Notes under the pieces: generated by a model
Database searches by the model: none
What the model was told of the DNA's origin: nothing
The model's input: only the letters and a program-made list of their open reading frames with translations
Part shown: one piece after another, positions 34,056 through 42,376 of the stretch
Layout: every line of letters starts with the position of its first letter
How positions within the stretch are numbered: the stretch's first letter is position 1
Made by a program: the position numbers and the translations under genes
Source of the DNA: Chryseobacterium sp. Bi04
Lineage (GTDB): Bacteria; Bacteroidota; Bacteroidia; Flavobacteriales; Weeksellaceae
DNA length: 64,000 nt
NCBI RefSeq assembly: GCF_918698085.1
Contig: NZ_CAKKLP010000007.1
Location: forward strand, 62,001 to 126,000
Reading direction: 5' to 3'

Positions 34056-35411
34056 TTAGTGATTATCATATTTTCTATCCATTACAAAATCTTCCATGAA
34101 TTTTGTAGTATAGTTTCCTGCAAGATAATCTTCATTATCCATCAGTTGTCTGTGGAAAGGAATTGTAGTTTTTACTCCTTCAATATAGAACTCTTCCAAT
34201 GCACGTTTCATTTTAGCAATAGCTTCCTCACGGGTTTGAGCCGTAGTGATAAGCTTAGCAATCATAGAGTCATAATTAGATGGAATACTATATCCGGAAT
34301 AAACGTGAGTATCTACTCTGATTCCGTGTCCGCCAGGGATATTTAATCCTGTGATTTTTCCCGGAGATGGTCTGAAGTCAGCGTATGGATCTTCTGCATT
34401 GATTCTGCACTCAATTGAATGTAGCTTTGGATAATAGTTGATTCCTGAAATAGGAGTTCCTGCAGCAAGAAGAATTTGTTCCCTGATCAGGTCATAATCA
34501 ATTACCTGCTCAGTAATAGGGTGCTCTACCTGGATTCTTGTATTCATTTCCATGAAATAGAAATTTCTGTGCTTGTCTACAAGGAATTCAATAGTTCCCA
34601 CACCTTCATATCCAATAAATTCTGCAGCTTTTACAGCAGCATCACCCATTTTTTCACGAAGTTCATCTGTCATGAACGGAGAAGGAGTTTCTTCAGTTAA
34701 TTTCTGATTTCTTCTCTGTACAGAGCAGTCTCTTTCAGAAAGGTGGCAAGCTTTTCCAAACTGGTCACCCGCTACCTGAATTTCAATATGTCTAGGTTCT
34801 TCAATCAGCTTTTCCATGTACATACCTCCATTTCCGAACGCAGCCACGGCTTCCTGAATTGCAGACTCCCAGTGATCTTTAAGGTCTTCGGCTTTCCAAA
34901 CGGCTCTCATCCCTTTTCCACCACCACCAGCTGTTGCTTTGATCATTACCGGATACCCCGTTTCTTCAGCAACTTTTACAGCATGCTCATAAGATTCGAT
35001 CAAACCGTCAGAACCGGGTACACAAGGTACACCCGCTGCTTTCATGGTAGCTTTAGCATTGGCTTTGTCTCCCATTTTTTCGATTTGCTCAGGAGAGGCA
35101 CCAATAAATTTGATGCCGTTTTTCTGACAAATTCTTGAAAAGTTAGCATTTTCAGATAAGAATCCGTAACCAGGGTGAATGGCATCAGCGTTGGTAATTT
35201 CCGCAGCAGCAATAATATTAGGGATTTTAAGATAGGAGTCTTTACTCATTGCAGGACCAATACAAACCGCTTCGTCAGCAAATCTCACGTGAAGGCTGTC
35301 TTTATCAGCAGTAGAGTATACTGCTACAGTTTTGATTCCCATTTCTTTGCATGTACGTAAAATACGCATTGCAATTTCGCCACGATTGGCTATTAATATT
35401 TTTTTGAACAT
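34056..35411 (-). CDS. accC: Acetyl-CoA carboxylase biotin carboxylase subunit
   Basis: 451 residues from the ATG at 35411 ([19 protein letters not shown]); a TTG three codons upstream is less likely. ATP-grasp enzyme that carboxylates the biotin of AccB. Glycine-rich ATP loop [11 protein letters not shown], catalytic [15 protein letters not shown], and [11 protein letters not shown]. It lies 98 bases after accB, with AT-rich tandem repeats in the gap, and ends at the terminator at 34006-34033. Cytoplasmic; works with AccB, AccA and AccD. Confidence 0.96.
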   Translation of the reverse strand: MFKKILIANRGEIAMRILRTCKEMGIKTVAVYSTADKDSLHVRFADEAVCIGPAMSKDSYLKIPNIIAAAEITNADAIHPGYGFLSENANFSRICQKNGIKFIGASPEQIEKMGDKANAKATMKAAGVPCVPGSDGLIESYEHAVKVAEETGYPVMIKATAGGGGKGMRAVWKAEDLKDHWESAIQEAVAAFGNGGMYMEKLIEEPRHIEIQVAGDQFGKACHLSERDCSVQRRNQKLTEETPSPFMTDELREKMGDAAVKAAEFIGYEGVGTIEFLVDKHRNFYFMEMNTRIQVEHPITEQVIDYDLIREQILLAAGTPISGINYYPKLHSIECRINAEDPYADFRPSPGKITGLNIPGGHGIRVDTHVYSGYSIPSNYDSMIAKLITTAQTREEAIAKMKRALEEFYIEGVKTTIPFHRQLMDNEDYLAGNYTTKFMEDFVMDRKYDNH

Positions 35412-35420
35412 CTTCTTCAA

Positions 35421-35452
35421 TTTGAAAATTAGATAATTTGAAAATTAGATAA
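35421..35452. repeat. Tandem 16-bp repeat in the accB-accC gap
   Basis: TTTGAAAATTAGATAA occurs twice, back to back, at 35421-35436 and 35437-35452. A further word repeat, CTAACATCTA, recurs at 35477-35501. These are simple AT-rich repeats with no coding role. Confidence 0.75.
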
Positions 35453-35509
35453 TGTTATTTTAATGTAGAATTTAATCTAACATCTAATGTCTAACATCTA
35501 ACTCTAAAA

Positions 35510-35992
35510 TTAAGATGGATCTACTAGGAATAAGGGTTGGTCATACTCTACAGGAGTAGCATCGTCAACTAAAATTTTAACGATTTTTCCGCTGATTTCA
35601 GAGTCTATCTGGTTGAATAATTTCATGGCTTCAATTACACAAACTACTTTACCGGCAGAAACTTCATCACCTACATTTACAAATACATCTTTATCAGGAG
35701 ATGGTTTTCTATAGAAAGTTCCGATCATTGGAGATTTGATCGTTACATATTTACTGTCATCAGAAGCAGCCTCAGCTTTTTCAGAAGTTGCAGCAGCTGG
35801 AGTTGCAACGGGTGCCGGTGCAGCTACCGCTTGTGGTGCAGTATGGTAAACTGCAGGCTGTGCATATACAGCGTCGCTTCCAGCTAATGGAGTTTTAATA
35901 GTGATTTCGAAATCTTTAGTTTTGTATTTTACTTCTGAAACCTCAGCCTTAGATACAAACTTAATAAGATTTTGTATGTCTTTAATGTCCAT
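35510..35992 (-). CDS. accB: Biotin carboxyl carrier protein of acetyl-CoA carboxylase
   Basis: 160 residues. N-terminal helix (DIKDIQNLIKFVSKAEVSEV), an Ala/Pro-rich flexible linker (about 45-75), and the biotinyl domain at the C-terminus with the EAMK motif (biotin on Lys124). The biotin swings between AccC and AccA/AccD. It follows the rpmF terminator and has its own promoter (36016-36023). First gene of the accB-accC pair. Confidence 0.96.
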   Translation of the reverse strand: MDIKDIQNLIKFVSKAEVSEVKYKTKDFEITIKTPLAGSDAVYAQPAVYHTAPQAVAAPAPVATPAAATSEKAEAASDDSKYVTIKSPMIGTFYRKPSPDKDVFVNVGDEVSAGKVVCVIEAMKLFNQIDSEISGKIVKILVDDATPVEYDQPLFLVDPS

Positions 35993-36015
35993 AAATTTGA
36001 TATTTGATTTTGGGT

Positions 36016-36023
36016 CAAAGATA
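36016..36023 (-). promoter_or_regulatory. -7 promoter box of accB
   Basis: TATCTTTG on the minus strand, with expected start near 36009 and ATG at 35992. Confidence 0.65.
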
Positions 36024-36045
36024 CCAAAAAAACGTAAAAAACAAT

Positions 36046-36084
36046 AAAAAACCGCCTGATTTTATTAAAATTGGGCGGTTTTTT
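36046..36084 (-). terminator. Terminator of the DUF177-rpmF operon
   Basis: An 11-bp stem (AAAAAACCGCC at 36046-36056 with GGCGGTTTTTT at 36074-36084), T-rich on both sides, separates rpmF from accB. Confidence 0.85.
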
Positions 36085-36117
36085 GTATTAAAATGAGGTT
36101 TTTTGAAAATCCCTCGA

Positions 36118-36321
36118 TTAGTTTTCTTCAGTAGTTGCTACTTCTTTTTCCAATACTACTTTACCTCTGTAGTAAAGTTTTCCTTCATGCCAGTGAGCTC
36201 TGTGGTAAAGGTGAAGCTCTCCTGTTGTTGCATCTTTAGCCAATTGAGGAACTACAGCTTTGTAGTGAGTTCTTCTCTTATCTCTTCTTGTGGACGACTG
36301 TCTTCTCTTTGGATGTGCCAT
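36118..36321 (-). CDS. rpmF: 50S ribosomal protein L32
   Basis: 67 residues, short and basic. N-terminus [20 protein letters not shown] matches L32. It lacks the CxxC zinc pairs of some L32 forms, so it is the zinc-free type. It follows the DUF177 (YceD) gene, the widespread yceD-rpmF pairing, with 67 bases between. Confidence 0.96.
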   Translation of the reverse strand: MAHPKRRQSSTRRDKRRTHYKAVVPQLAKDATTGELHLYHRAHWHEGKLYYRGKVVLEKEVATTEEN

Positions 36322-36388
36322 TTTGTAATAACTTTTTTAATTGATGAGCGATGAGATTCATCATCTCATCATATTTAAATTATTTTAT

Positions 36389-36919
36389 TTAATTTTTATC
36401 TTTTAATTTTCTCAATGCTTCCCATCTAGGGTCACTTTTATGTTCTTCCTCTTCAGTTTCCTCAATTTCTTTCGGGCTGAATTGGTCTAATACTTTAAGA
36501 TCTTCATCACTTACATGAGGTGAAATCTTTTTCATCGGAATGGATAGCATTACATTTTCGTATATCAAATGCGCTACATTGAAAGCATGCTCTCCGGAAG
36601 GAATGGTAATAACATCTTCATTGCTATCATCATATTCTTCTCCGAAATTTACCAGGATCTTGATCTCATTTTCAATAGAATAGTCAAAGTCTTCATTTGT
36701 AATATCACAAACCAGCTCAACTAATCCATGGATTTTAATCACAAATTCCAAGAACGTAGTGTGCTTATCCAGTAAGACATCCACTGCTATTCTAGGATTT
36801 GTAAATTCCTGCTCAGTTTCAAATAATTGAAAGAACGTTTTATCGATCTCAAACCTGAACTCGTGTTTTCCGTTTTTAAGTCCGGAAAAGCTTACGTCAT
36901 AGTTTCTTAACTTGTCCAT
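36389..36919 (-). CDS. YceD/DUF177 family protein
   Basis: 176 residues from the ATG at 36919 (MDKLRNYDVSFSGLK); the open frame extends five codons upstream but only to a TTG. Core features of the family are present: FVIKIHGLVELVCDITNEDFDYSIENE with its acidic pattern, then a second half with ISPHVSDEDLKVLDQF and a charged tail. YceD proteins are linked to ribosome assembly and 23S rRNA maturation, always beside rpmF. Many members have a CxxxC-like metal site; here only Cys in VCDIT is clear. Promoter at 36932-36939. Confidence 0.85.
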   Translation of the reverse strand: MDKLRNYDVSFSGLKNGKHEFRFEIDKTFFQLFETEQEFTNPRIAVDVLLDKHTTFLEFVIKIHGLVELVCDITNEDFDYSIENEIKILVNFGEEYDDSNEDVITIPSGEHAFNVAHLIYENVMLSIPMKKISPHVSDEDLKVLDQFSPKEIEETEEEEHKSDPRWEALRKLKDKN

Positions 36920-36931
36920 AAAATGAGTGTG

Positions 36932-36939
36932 CAAAAATA
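36932..36939 (-). promoter_or_regulatory. -7 promoter box of the DUF177-rpmF operon
   Basis: TATTTTTG on the minus strand. Expected start near 36925, only about 6 bases before the ATG at 36919. Confidence 0.6.
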
Positions 36940-37003
36940 TGCATTTTTTTTATAATAACAAATAAAATCTAAAACAAATTAATTTAAAACTTATTTTAGG
37001 GAT

Positions 37004-38095
37004 TTAAGCTTCAGTTTCATCAGGAAGATCTTCATCTACTCCGTTGTCTGAAACCATTTTTCTTGGCTGAAGGCGGTTGCTCATCAATTCGCTGTATTCA
37101 TTTCTGTTTTTGAAAACGTTAATAGCAGTGAAAATAGCTTCGGTAAAACTTTGCTCATCAGCAATATTTTTCCCCGCGATATCGTAAGCAACTCCATGAT
37201 CCGGAGAAGTTCTTATATAAGGAAGTCCTGCGGTATAGTTTACGCCTTCTTCATAAGCTAATGTTTTGAACGGGGCTAATCCCTGATCGTGGTACATTGC
37301 TAAAACGGCATCAAAGTTCTTGTATTTACTTGGCTGGAAGAAGCTGTCGGCAGGAAAAGGCCCGAATGCTAATACTCCGTTATCAGAAAGTTCTTTAATA
37401 GCAGGAGCAATGATTTCAATTTCCTCATTTCCTATTACACCACCATCTCCAGCATGCGGGTTAAGCCCCAAAACAGCAATTTTAGGTTTTTGAACCTGAA
37501 AATCTTCAATCAGGGTTTGATTTAGTACTCTGATTTGTTTTTTTATTTTCTCTTTAGAGATGTTTTCTGCAATCTTGGCAATAGGAATGTGATGTGTAGA
37601 AACGGCTACTTTTAAATCTTCAGTTACCAGAAACATCAGTCCCTTTTTGCTGAATTTTTCTTCAAAGTATCCGGTGTGTCCTGTATGTTTGAATCCCATT
37701 TTCACCATTTCATCCTTGTTGATAGGAGCGGTTACCAAAACATCAATATCTCCTTTCATCAATGCTTCAGTAGCTGCTTCCAAAGAATCAATGGCCATTT
37801 TTGTGGATTCTTCTGTGGGAACTCCTAATTCTACGTTGACATTCTCCTTCGTCAGATTCACCATATTAAGTTTTCCTTCCTGGGCTTGAGAGGCTTCATT
37901 AACATAGTTGAAGTTAAGATTAAGCTTGAAAATATTTTTCTGATAAGTGAATAATTTTCCCGAACCAAAAATTACAGGGGTGAAAAAATCCGTAATGGTT
38001 TTGTCTTTCAGAGACTTCATAATGATCTCCGGGCCTATGCCGTTGAAATCACCGATTGAAATTCCTACTCGTACTTTATGGTTTTTTGGGCTCAT
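37004..38095 (-). CDS. pdxA: 4-hydroxythreonine-4-phosphate dehydrogenase
   Basis: 363 residues. It oxidises 4-hydroxythreonine 4-phosphate for pyridoxal phosphate synthesis, with a divalent metal. Signatures: GISIGDFNGIGPEI at the N-terminus, TGHTGYFE, LNPHAGDGGVIGNEE, FGPFPADSFF, YHDQGLAPFKTLAYEEGVNYTAGLP and the metal-binding His residues. The last ~15 residues are an acidic tail (DEDLPDETEA). It is divergent from ribE; the -7 boxes of the two genes overlap the same 50-bp gap. Confidence 0.96.
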   Translation of the reverse strand: MSPKNHKVRVGISIGDFNGIGPEIIMKSLKDKTITDFFTPVIFGSGKLFTYQKNIFKLNLNFNYVNEASQAQEGKLNMVNLTKENVNVELGVPTEESTKMAIDSLEAATEALMKGDIDVLVTAPINKDEMVKMGFKHTGHTGYFEEKFSKKGLMFLVTEDLKVAVSTHHIPIAKIAENISKEKIKKQIRVLNQTLIEDFQVQKPKIAVLGLNPHAGDGGVIGNEEIEIIAPAIKELSDNGVLAFGPFPADSFFQPSKYKNFDAVLAMYHDQGLAPFKTLAYEEGVNYTAGLPYIRTSPDHGVAYDIAGKNIADEQSFTEAIFTAINVFKNRNEYSELMSNRLQPRKMVSDNGVDEDLPDETEA

Positions 38096-38101
38096 TTTGA
38101 T

Positions 38102-38109
38102 TATCTTTG
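38102..38109 (+). promoter_or_regulatory. -7 promoter box of ribE
   Basis: TATCTTTG, expected start near 38116, 28 bases before the ATG at 38144. Confidence 0.6.
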
Positions 38110-38123
38110 AAGATTATAATTTA

Positions 38124-38131
38124 CAAATTTA
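38124..38131 (-). promoter_or_regulatory. -7 promoter box of pdxA
   Basis: TAAATTTG on the minus strand, 15 bases from the ribE box, so the two divergent promoters overlap and could interfere with each other. Confidence 0.6.
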
Positions 38132-38143
38132 GCAAAAAATAAT

Positions 38144-38728
38144 ATGTTCACAGGAATTATTGAAGCAGTTGGTGTTATTGAGAAGATTGAAGAAAAAGGA
38201 AGCAATATAGATTTTACTTTAACTTGCCCTTTTACAAGCGAACTGAAAATTGATCAGAGCCTGGCCCATAATGGCTGTTGCCTTACTGTGGTTGAGATTA
38301 AGGATGATCAATATGTTGTTACCGCTATCAATGAAACTTTAGAAAAAACCAATCTTGGAAAATGGGAGCTGGGAACTGTTGTTAATCTTGAACGCTGCAT
38401 GAAAATGGACGGAAGATTAGATGGCCATATTGTTCAGGGACATGTAGATAAAACAGGAGAGGTAGTCAATATTGAAAACAAAGATGGCAGTTATTTTATT
38501 ACCATTCAATATGAAGCGGACGGTAATTTTGTGACCGTACCTCAAGGCTCAATCACGGTAAACGGAATCAGCCTTACGGTTGCAAAAAGTGAAGATTCAC
38601 AGTTTTCTATAGCTATTATTCCTTATACTTGGGAATTTACAAATATGAACCATTTAAAAATAGGTGATCAGGTAAATTTAGAATTTGACATCATTGGTAA
38701 GTATATTGCTAGGTTAATTAAAAAATAG
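38144..38728 (+). CDS. ribE: Riboflavin synthase alpha chain
   Basis: 194 residues, two homologous lumazine-binding halves. First half: MFTGIIEAVGVI and HNGCCLTVVEI; second half: GHIVQGHVDKTGEV and GSITVNGISLTVAK. It joins two lumazine molecules to give riboflavin. Length is normal. First gene of an operon with a sensor kinase 1 base later and a methyltransferase overlapping that; the grouping shows no functional link. No FMN riboswitch ahead; the gap is 48 bases. Confidence 0.96.
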   Translation: MFTGIIEAVGVIEKIEEKGSNIDFTLTCPFTSELKIDQSLAHNGCCLTVVEIKDDQYVVTAINETLEKTNLGKWELGTVVNLERCMKMDGRLDGHIVQGHVDKTGEVVNIENKDGSYFITIQYEADGNFVTVPQGSITVNGISLTVAKSEDSQFSIAIIPYTWEFTNMNHLKIGDQVNLEFDIIGKYIARLIKK

Positions 38729-38729
38729 G

Positions 38730-40184
38730 ATGTCAATAAATAAGTATAAAGGATATAGCTTAAGGAACCGGGTGTTTTTCGGTTTCCTGTTGGTATGCTT
38801 TTTAAGTGTTGTGGCAACTTCGCTTGTTCCGTATTTTGTTTTAAGGAATAATTCTTTACAACAGAGTAATATTGACATGCAGGAGAAAACCAATGCTGTT
38901 ATGAGGTATCTGGATTATGCTGTTAGCCGTACTCTTGTGAAAACGGAAGATCTGCCGAATGTTTTAGGAAATAAAATTTTTGAAATAGCAGATATCAACC
39001 AGCATGATATTGTTATTTATGATCTGAAAGGAAATTATGTGCTTTCCAATAAAGATGAAAGCCTTGTTGAGCAGAAAACGATTCCTATAGAAATCATCAA
39101 TAAAATTTTATCTACTGACGCCAGAGTAGATATGACAAGATATGACGCTTCTAAAGATGCCAAGCTTACTTCTTCCTATCTTCTGTTGAAAAATAATGAG
39201 CTTGAACCCGTAGGGATAGTTTATATTCCTTTATATCATAATGTATCTGCCTATCTGGATGTTCTCCATCAGTATGTTAAATACATCCTTTTAGTAGATA
39301 TATTCCTTATCTTATTCAGTATTTGGATTAGCTGGGTGACTTCTAACAGCCTTGCAAAAACAATTACGAAGTTTTCCGATATGATTACGCGTATTACATT
39401 GTTTGAAAATGAAATGCGGCCCATCAGATATTATAAAAATGATGAGCTTAATGCATTAGCCAGAGCTTATAACAGAATGATTCTGCAGATTCAGGATCAA
39501 AAAGAAAGACTTCGTTTCAAAGCATCGGAAGAAGCTTGGAGAGAAATGGCAAAACAGGTGGCCCATGAGGTGAAAAATCCACTTACTCCTATGAAGCTTA
39601 CCATCCAGAATTTTGAAAGAAAATTTGATCCGGAGGATCCAAATATAAGAGAGAGAGTAAAACAGATGAGTAAAACGGTGGTAGATCAGATCGACTTAAT
39701 TGCCACAGTTGCTTCTGCATTCTCAGAATTTGCAAAGCTTCCTGAAAAAAATAATGAGGTGATCAACCTGAATACTGAAGTTGAAGATATATTACGTGTT
39801 TTCAATGACGACAGTGTTTTTATGCATGCTAATAAGAGTAATATCATGATCAGTATGGACAGGATTTACCTTTCCAGAATTATCACTAATCTTGTAACCA
39901 ATGCTAAGCAGGCAGAGAGTGAAGATAGAAAATTAATTATTAATGTTGATGTGGAACAGCATCAGAGAAGAGTTATGATCTCTGTTCAGGATAATGGGAT
40001 AGGAATTCCCGATAATATGTATGAACGTATTTTCGAACCTAATTTTACTTCTAAAAACAGTGGGATGGGACTTGGCTTATCTATGGTTAGAAAGATGATT
40101 GAAGACTACAAAGGGGAAATTTCCGTGAAATCCGAAGTAGGGAAAGGATCAACATTCATTATTACACTGCCTACTAATTTATAG
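38730..40184 (+). CDS. Membrane sensor histidine kinase (NtrY-like)
   Basis: 484 residues. N-terminal membrane helix (about 16-38), an extracytoplasmic sensor loop (about 39-185), a second helix (about 187-208), then a HAMP-like linker. The kinase core follows: H-box AHEVKNPLTPMKL (phosphorylated His), N-box RIITNLVTNAKQA, G1 DNGIGIP and G2 GMGLGLSM. The H-box form (EVKNPLTP) is that of NtrY-type kinases. No response regulator gene is adjacent, so the partner lies elsewhere. The signal is unknown. Spacing from ribE is 1 base; it overlaps the next gene by 1 base (TAGTG). Confidence 0.9.
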   Translation: MSINKYKGYSLRNRVFFGFLLVCFLSVVATSLVPYFVLRNNSLQQSNIDMQEKTNAVMRYLDYAVSRTLVKTEDLPNVLGNKIFEIADINQHDIVIYDLKGNYVLSNKDESLVEQKTIPIEIINKILSTDARVDMTRYDASKDAKLTSSYLLLKNNELEPVGIVYIPLYHNVSAYLDVLHQYVKYILLVDIFLILFSIWISWVTSNSLAKTITKFSDMITRITLFENEMRPIRYYKNDELNALARAYNRMILQIQDQKERLRFKASEEAWREMAKQVAHEVKNPLTPMKLTIQNFERKFDPEDPNIRERVKQMSKTVVDQIDLIATVASAFSEFAKLPEKNNEVINLNTEVEDILRVFNDDSVFMHANKSNIMISMDRIYLSRIITNLVTNAKQAESEDRKLIINVDVEQHQRRVMISVQDNGIGIPDNMYERIFEPNFTSKNSGMGLGLSMVRKMIEDYKGEISVKSEVGKGSTFIITLPTNL

Positions 40185-41071
40185 TGAAATCTTTTAAATT
40201 TAAACAGTTTGAAATTCAGCAGTCTGAAAACGTCTTTCGTGTAGGAACAGACGGCGTTTTGCTTGGTGTGCTGGCCGATGTTGAGAAGGCTTCAAATGTA
40301 TTGGAGATCGGGACGGGAACCGGGCTGATTACTTTGATGCTGGCGCAGAGAAATCCTAAAGCTGCTTTTTTAGGACTGGATATTAATGAAGATGCGGTAG
40401 CGCTTACAAAAACCAATTTTAAAAATGCTCCATTTCAGATAAGACTCAGGAATATACATCAGGATTTTAAATCTTTCGATACACAAGAATCGGAGATCGG
40501 GACGGGAACCGGGCTGATTACTTTGATGCTGGCGCAGAGAAATCCTAAAGCTGCTTTTTTAGGACTGGATATTAATGAAGATGCGGTAGCGCTTACAAAA
40601 ACCAATTTTAAAAATGCTCCATTTCAGACAAGACTCAGGAATATACATCAGGATTTTAAATCTTTCGATACACAAGAATCATTTGATTTGATTGTTTCCA
40701 ATCCTCCTTATTTTGAAGAATCAGCATCAGATAAAGATAAGATGGCCCGCCAGACGGTGGAATTGAATTTTAAACAGCTTATTAGCCAGGCAGCCGGGCT
40801 TTTATCCGAAACCGGGCTTTTATCTGTGATTATTCCCAGTGAAGCCGGAGAGGTGTTTACTTCGATTGCGAAAGAAAATTCTTTGTTTTTAAGCCGTAGG
40901 GTCAATATTACCGGCATTGAAAATTCAAAAGTTAAAAGACTGGTTCTTGAATTCTCATTACAGGAAAAAAATCTTGAAGAATCTGATTTTACTATAGAAA
41001 AAAGTCCGAGACAATACTCGGACCAATATCTTGAACTCACCAAAGAGTTTCATGTTTTTAATAGAAGCTAG
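40184..41071 (+). CDS. trmN6: TrmN6-like tRNA adenine-N6-methyltransferase with a 63-residue tandem duplication
   Basis: 295 residues; the start is GTG at 40184, overlapping the kinase stop. The family (YfiC/TrmN6) methylates A37 of tRNA1-Val using SAM and is normally ~230 residues. Here residues 41-103 and 104-166 are a tandem repeat (40303-40491 and 40492-40680). The copies differ only by T/C at 40440/40629 (Ile86/Thr149). Each contains the SAM motif EIGTGTGLITLMLA. The catalytic NPPY motif (residues 173-176, SNPPYFEES) follows the second copy. Without the extra copy the length is 232, the family norm. The duplication is in frame, so a full protein is made, but the second SAM motif lacks the usual preceding strand. 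Activity may be lost. An assembly or recombination artefact cannot be excluded. Confidence 0.9.
   Translation: MKSFKFKQFEIQQSENVFRVGTDGVLLGVLADVEKASNVLEIGTGTGLITLMLAQRNPKAAFLGLDINEDAVALTKTNFKNAPFQIRLRNIHQDFKSFDTQESEIGTGTGLITLMLAQRNPKAAFLGLDINEDAVALTKTNFKNAPFQTRLRNIHQDFKSFDTQESFDLIVSNPPYFEESASDKDKMARQTVELNFKQLISQAAGLLSETGLLSVIIPSEAGEVFTSIAKENSLFLSRRVNITGIENSKVKRLVLEFSLQEKNLEESDFTIEKSPRQYSDQYLELTKEFHVFNRS
40303..40680 (+). repeat. 189-bp perfect tandem duplication (one mismatch)
   Basis: Copy 1 is 40303-40491, copy 2 is 40492-40680. The 189 bases are identical except 40440 T versus 40629 C. Length 189 = 63 codons, keeping the frame. The junction shows no matching flank, so it looks recent rather than an old repeat. 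Confidence 0.95.
41004..41023 (-). terminator. Terminator of ftsE inside the antisense of trmN6
   Basis: GTCCGAG (41004-41010) pairs with CTCGGAC (41017-41023). On the minus strand it is followed by TTTTTT. It lies 95 bases past the ftsE stop, within the 3' end of the convergent trmN6-like gene, where it encodes amino acids on the plus strand. Confidence 0.6.
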
Positions 41072-41117
41072 AAATTAAACTTGGTATTTAAATCCTTTAC
41101 TTTTAAATTTTTAAAGC

Positions 41118-41828
41118 TTATTCAAATAGCTCAGCAGTGTCCAGTACGGAAACTTTTCCGTCTTCACATCGGATCGCTTCACCAGGGAAGTTCTGGATCA
41201 TATGATAATCATGTGTTGCCATTACTACCGCAGCTCCATTTTCAAGGGCTACCTGCTTTAATAGAGTCATAATTTCATTAGATGTTTCCGGATCAAGGTT
41301 TCCTGTTGGCTCATCCGCCAGAATAAGGTCTGGGTGATTCAGTAAAGCCCTTGCAATGGCAATACGCTGCTGCTCTCCTCCGGAAAGTTCGTGTGGCATC
41401 TTATGCTTTTTGCTTTTCATGTTCACACTGCCCAGTACCTCATTGATACGGTCTTCCATTTTTACTTTATCATTCCATCCTGTAGCTTCAAGGACAAATT
41501 TTAAGTTCTTTTCAACAGTTCTGTCTGAAAGTAACTGGAAGTCCTGAAATACAATTCCTAATTTTCTTCTAAGGTTTGGAATGTCAGAAGGTTTTAGCTT
41601 TGCCAGCTCAAATCCAACAACAGATCCATGTCCCGATGCTAATGGAATATGACCGTAAAGGGTTTTTAAAAGTGAACTTTTTCCGGAACCTGTTTTCCCG
41701 ATAAGATAGCAGAATCTACCTTTCTTAATGTTAAGATTTACATCAGTAAGAACAGTAAAGTTTTTTTGTGCAATCTTTGCATGTTGTAAACTTATGATAT
41801 TGTCTCCGGAGATATTTGTATGTGGCAT
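41118..41828 (-). CDS. ftsE: Cell division ATP-binding protein FtsE
   Basis: 236 residues, ABC ATPase. Walker A GKTGSGKSSLLK, Q-loop VFQDFQLL, signature LSGGEQQRIAIARAL, Walker B LILADEPTGNLD, H-loop THDY. The GNLDPET stretch and VFQDFQLLSDRTV wording fit FtsE. With FtsX, encoded elsewhere, it drives septal peptidoglycan hydrolysis. It is convergent with trmN6 and without an adjacent ftsX. The possibility that it is another ABC ATPase of this subfamily (LolD-like) is small. Confidence 0.88.
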   Translation of the reverse strand: MPHTNISGDNIISLQHAKIAQKNFTVLTDVNLNIKKGRFCYLIGKTGSGKSSLLKTLYGHIPLASGHGSVVGFELAKLKPSDIPNLRRKLGIVFQDFQLLSDRTVEKNLKFVLEATGWNDKVKMEDRINEVLGSVNMKSKKHKMPHELSGGEQQRIAIARALLNHPDLILADEPTGNLDPETSNEIMTLLKQVALENGAAVVMATHDYHMIQNFPGEAIRCEDGKVSVLDTAELFE

Positions 41829-41930
41829 AATTTAATTTTAAAGGCTATTTTCTAACGAAATTTTTCAACTTTTAAAAATAGAAAAAGAAGTTTATACAAC
41901 CTAAATTTTAGTAAATTTTAACAACAAAAA

Positions 41931-41957
41931 ATGCCTGAAAAAGATCTTTTCAAGCAT
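41931..41957 (-). terminator. Terminator of rpmH
   Basis: An 11-bp stem with one mismatch (41931-41941 with 41947-41957) and a TTTTTT tract on the minus strand, 24 bases after the rpmH stop. Confidence 0.7.
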
Positions 41958-41981
41958 GATTTGTATATGATAAGGTAGAAA

Positions 41982-42140
41982 TTATCTCTTAGCGCGTGCT
42001 GCACTTACCGTTAAACTCTTTCTGCCTTTAGCTCTTCTCGCAGCCAAAACTCTTCTTCCATTTGGCGTAGACATTCTTTCTCTGAAACCGTGTTTGTTTC
42101 TTCTTTTTCTTTCTGATGGCTGGAATGTTCTTTTACTCAT
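41982..42140 (-). CDS. rpmH: 50S ribosomal protein L34
   Basis: 52 residues, very basic ([23 protein letters not shown]... then [17 protein letters not shown]). The short, Arg/Lys-rich sequence is unmistakable for L34. Start ATG at 42140, stop TAA at 41984-41982. Its promoter is the clearest in the window, with both -33 and -7 elements. No rnpA follows on this strand; in many bacteria rpmH-rnpA are adjacent. Confidence 0.97.
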   Translation of the reverse strand: MSKRTFQPSERKRRNKHGFRERMSTPNGRRVLAARRAKGRKSLTVSAARAKR

Positions 42141-42184
42141 TACTATATATTTAAATCGTAATTAATCTATTTATTTTCAGGTTG

Positions 42185-42215
42185 CAAAGATATAGAAATT
42201 TTTATAAGCTACAAA
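42185..42215 (-). promoter_or_regulatory. Promoter of rpmH with both elements
   Basis: On the minus strand TTTG (42212-42215), a 19-base spacer and TATCTTTG (42185-42192) match the Bacteroidota TTTG-N19-TAnnTTTG consensus closely. Confidence 0.8.
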
Positions 42216-42335
42216 TTTTCACTATCTTTTTTTAAAATTATTTTGAAATGTTTTTAATCAGAAACTTACAAATCCCTAATCAGAAACGAAATTCTGTGTG
42301 CAAAAATAATATTTAAATGATTTATATAAAAGCTT

Positions 42336-42343
42336 TATCTTTG
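42336..42343 (+). promoter_or_regulatory. -7 promoter box of nrnA
   Basis: TATCTTTG. Transcription near 42350 makes the ATG at 42377 the start and rules out the in-frame ATG at 42317. Confidence 0.65.
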
Positions 42344-42376
42344 AAAACTTTAATTTTAACGAAAATAAACACCACG

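Noticed and set aside
34059..35360. Several plus-strand open frames opposite accC (e.g. 34743-35138)
   Set aside because: They lie antisense to a clear accC reading frame; their Phe/Ser-rich products are typical of shadow translation.
38096..38143. FMN riboswitch before ribE
   Set aside because: The gap is only 48 bases, too short for the ~140-base RFN element.
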